A stretch of 5,432 bases of DNA from Candidatus Peregrinibacteria bacterium (GTDB taxonomy: Bacteria > Patescibacteriota > Gracilibacteria > UM-FILTER-43-11). Position numbers and translations under genes: made by a program. The stretch lies in assembly GCA_030637565.1 (NCBI GenBank), contig DAOWGG010000064.1, positions 1 to 5,432 on the forward strand. Reading direction: 5' to 3'. This document shows, one piece after another, positions 5,297 through 5,432 of this stretch (positions within the stretch are counted from its first letter, which is position 1; each line of letters begins with the position of its first letter). The notes below the pieces were generated by a model. It worked only from the letters and a program-made list of their open reading frames with translations. It did no database searches and was not told the origin of the DNA.

Positions 5297-5431
5297 TTAA
5301 AAGTTATCGTGATTGATTTTATATTTGTCGAAATTGATACAAAAATTTTGCCCTCCCTCTAAATAATCCTGATGTGATCTTTTGATAATCTTCATCGCTT
5401 CAGAGCAATGTTTTGCCAGAAAAAGAGGGTG
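5297..5431 (-). CDS. C-terminal end of an unidentified upstream gene (partial)
   Basis: A minus-strand frame is open from the window edge for 44 codons and stops at TAA (5299-5297), only four bases before the lipoprotein ATG. The peptide includes LAKHCSEAMKIIKRSHQDYL and then EGGQNFCINFDKYKIN, a composition that looks like real protein with a helix followed by a strand. I do not recognise the family. The close spacing to the lipoprotein start would place both genes in one operon. An open frame of this length can occur by chance, and a promoter-like sequence for the lipoprotein lies inside it, so confidence is moderate. Confidence 0.45.
   Translation of the reverse strand, partial: HPLFLAKHCSEAMKIIKRSHQDYLEGGQNFCINFDKYKINHDNF
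5303..5331 (-). promoter_or_regulatory. Candidate promoter for the lipoprotein gene
   Basis: On the minus strand TCGACA (5331-5326, five of six to TTGACA) is followed after 17 bases by GATAAC (5308-5303, four of six to TATAAT). The -10 box ends ten bases before the ATG, so transcription would begin almost at the start codon, giving a leaderless or near-leaderless mRNA, consistent with the missing ribosome binding site. It overlaps the end of the upstream frame, so chance cannot be excluded. Confidence 0.33.
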
Positions 5432-5432
5432 A

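Overview
The window looks like a piece of an AT-rich bacterial chromosome. Several features fit a small-genome lineage such as the Candidate Phyla Radiation (Patescibacteria): a compact five-helix VIT1/CCC1-family transporter, an orphan phosphoribosyltransferase, and a CcdA gene separate from its DipZ-like thioredoxin. That placement is an inference with low confidence. TGA works as a stop here, because the thioredoxin gene ends in TGA exactly where its family normally ends, so the UGA-glycine code of Gracilibacteria and Absconditabacteria is unlikely. No start codon in the window has a well-spaced Shine-Dalgarno motif.

Left part, plus strand (1-990): the 3' end of a phosphoribosyltransferase gene runs in from outside the window. 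It is followed by a complete VIT1/CCC1-family membrane transporter gene and a weak candidate terminator.

Middle (about 912-1309): there is no intact gene here. On the minus strand lie two consecutive N-terminal gene stubs. One is a DUF202 membrane protein cut off after 39 codons, behind a good extended -10 promoter. The other is a 6-phosphogluconate dehydrogenase (gnd-like) start with a recognisable nucleotide-binding loop. The gnd stub carries a frameshift that a loss of one copy of a 10-base tandem repeat would explain exactly. This is a decaying locus.

Right part, minus strand (1310-5432), transcribed right to left: the end of an unidentified gene, a large unknown lipoprotein, CcdA, a DipZ-like membrane-anchored thioredoxin with a C-terminal beta-sandwich-like domain, and an unknown four-helix membrane protein. 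CcdA and the thioredoxin overlap by one base (TAATG), and the four-helix gene starts one base after the thioredoxin stop, so these three are almost certainly one operon. CcdA should pass electrons from the cytoplasm across the membrane to the CTNC thioredoxin outside. The lipoprotein has four cysteines besides the lipidated one and could be a client, though that is inference.

A short repeat links the two halves. The DUF202/gnd junction and the ccdA/tlpA junction share a 25-base near-identical inverted repeat. Seen another way, both carry the same 11-base flank followed by a 17-base core in opposite orientation.
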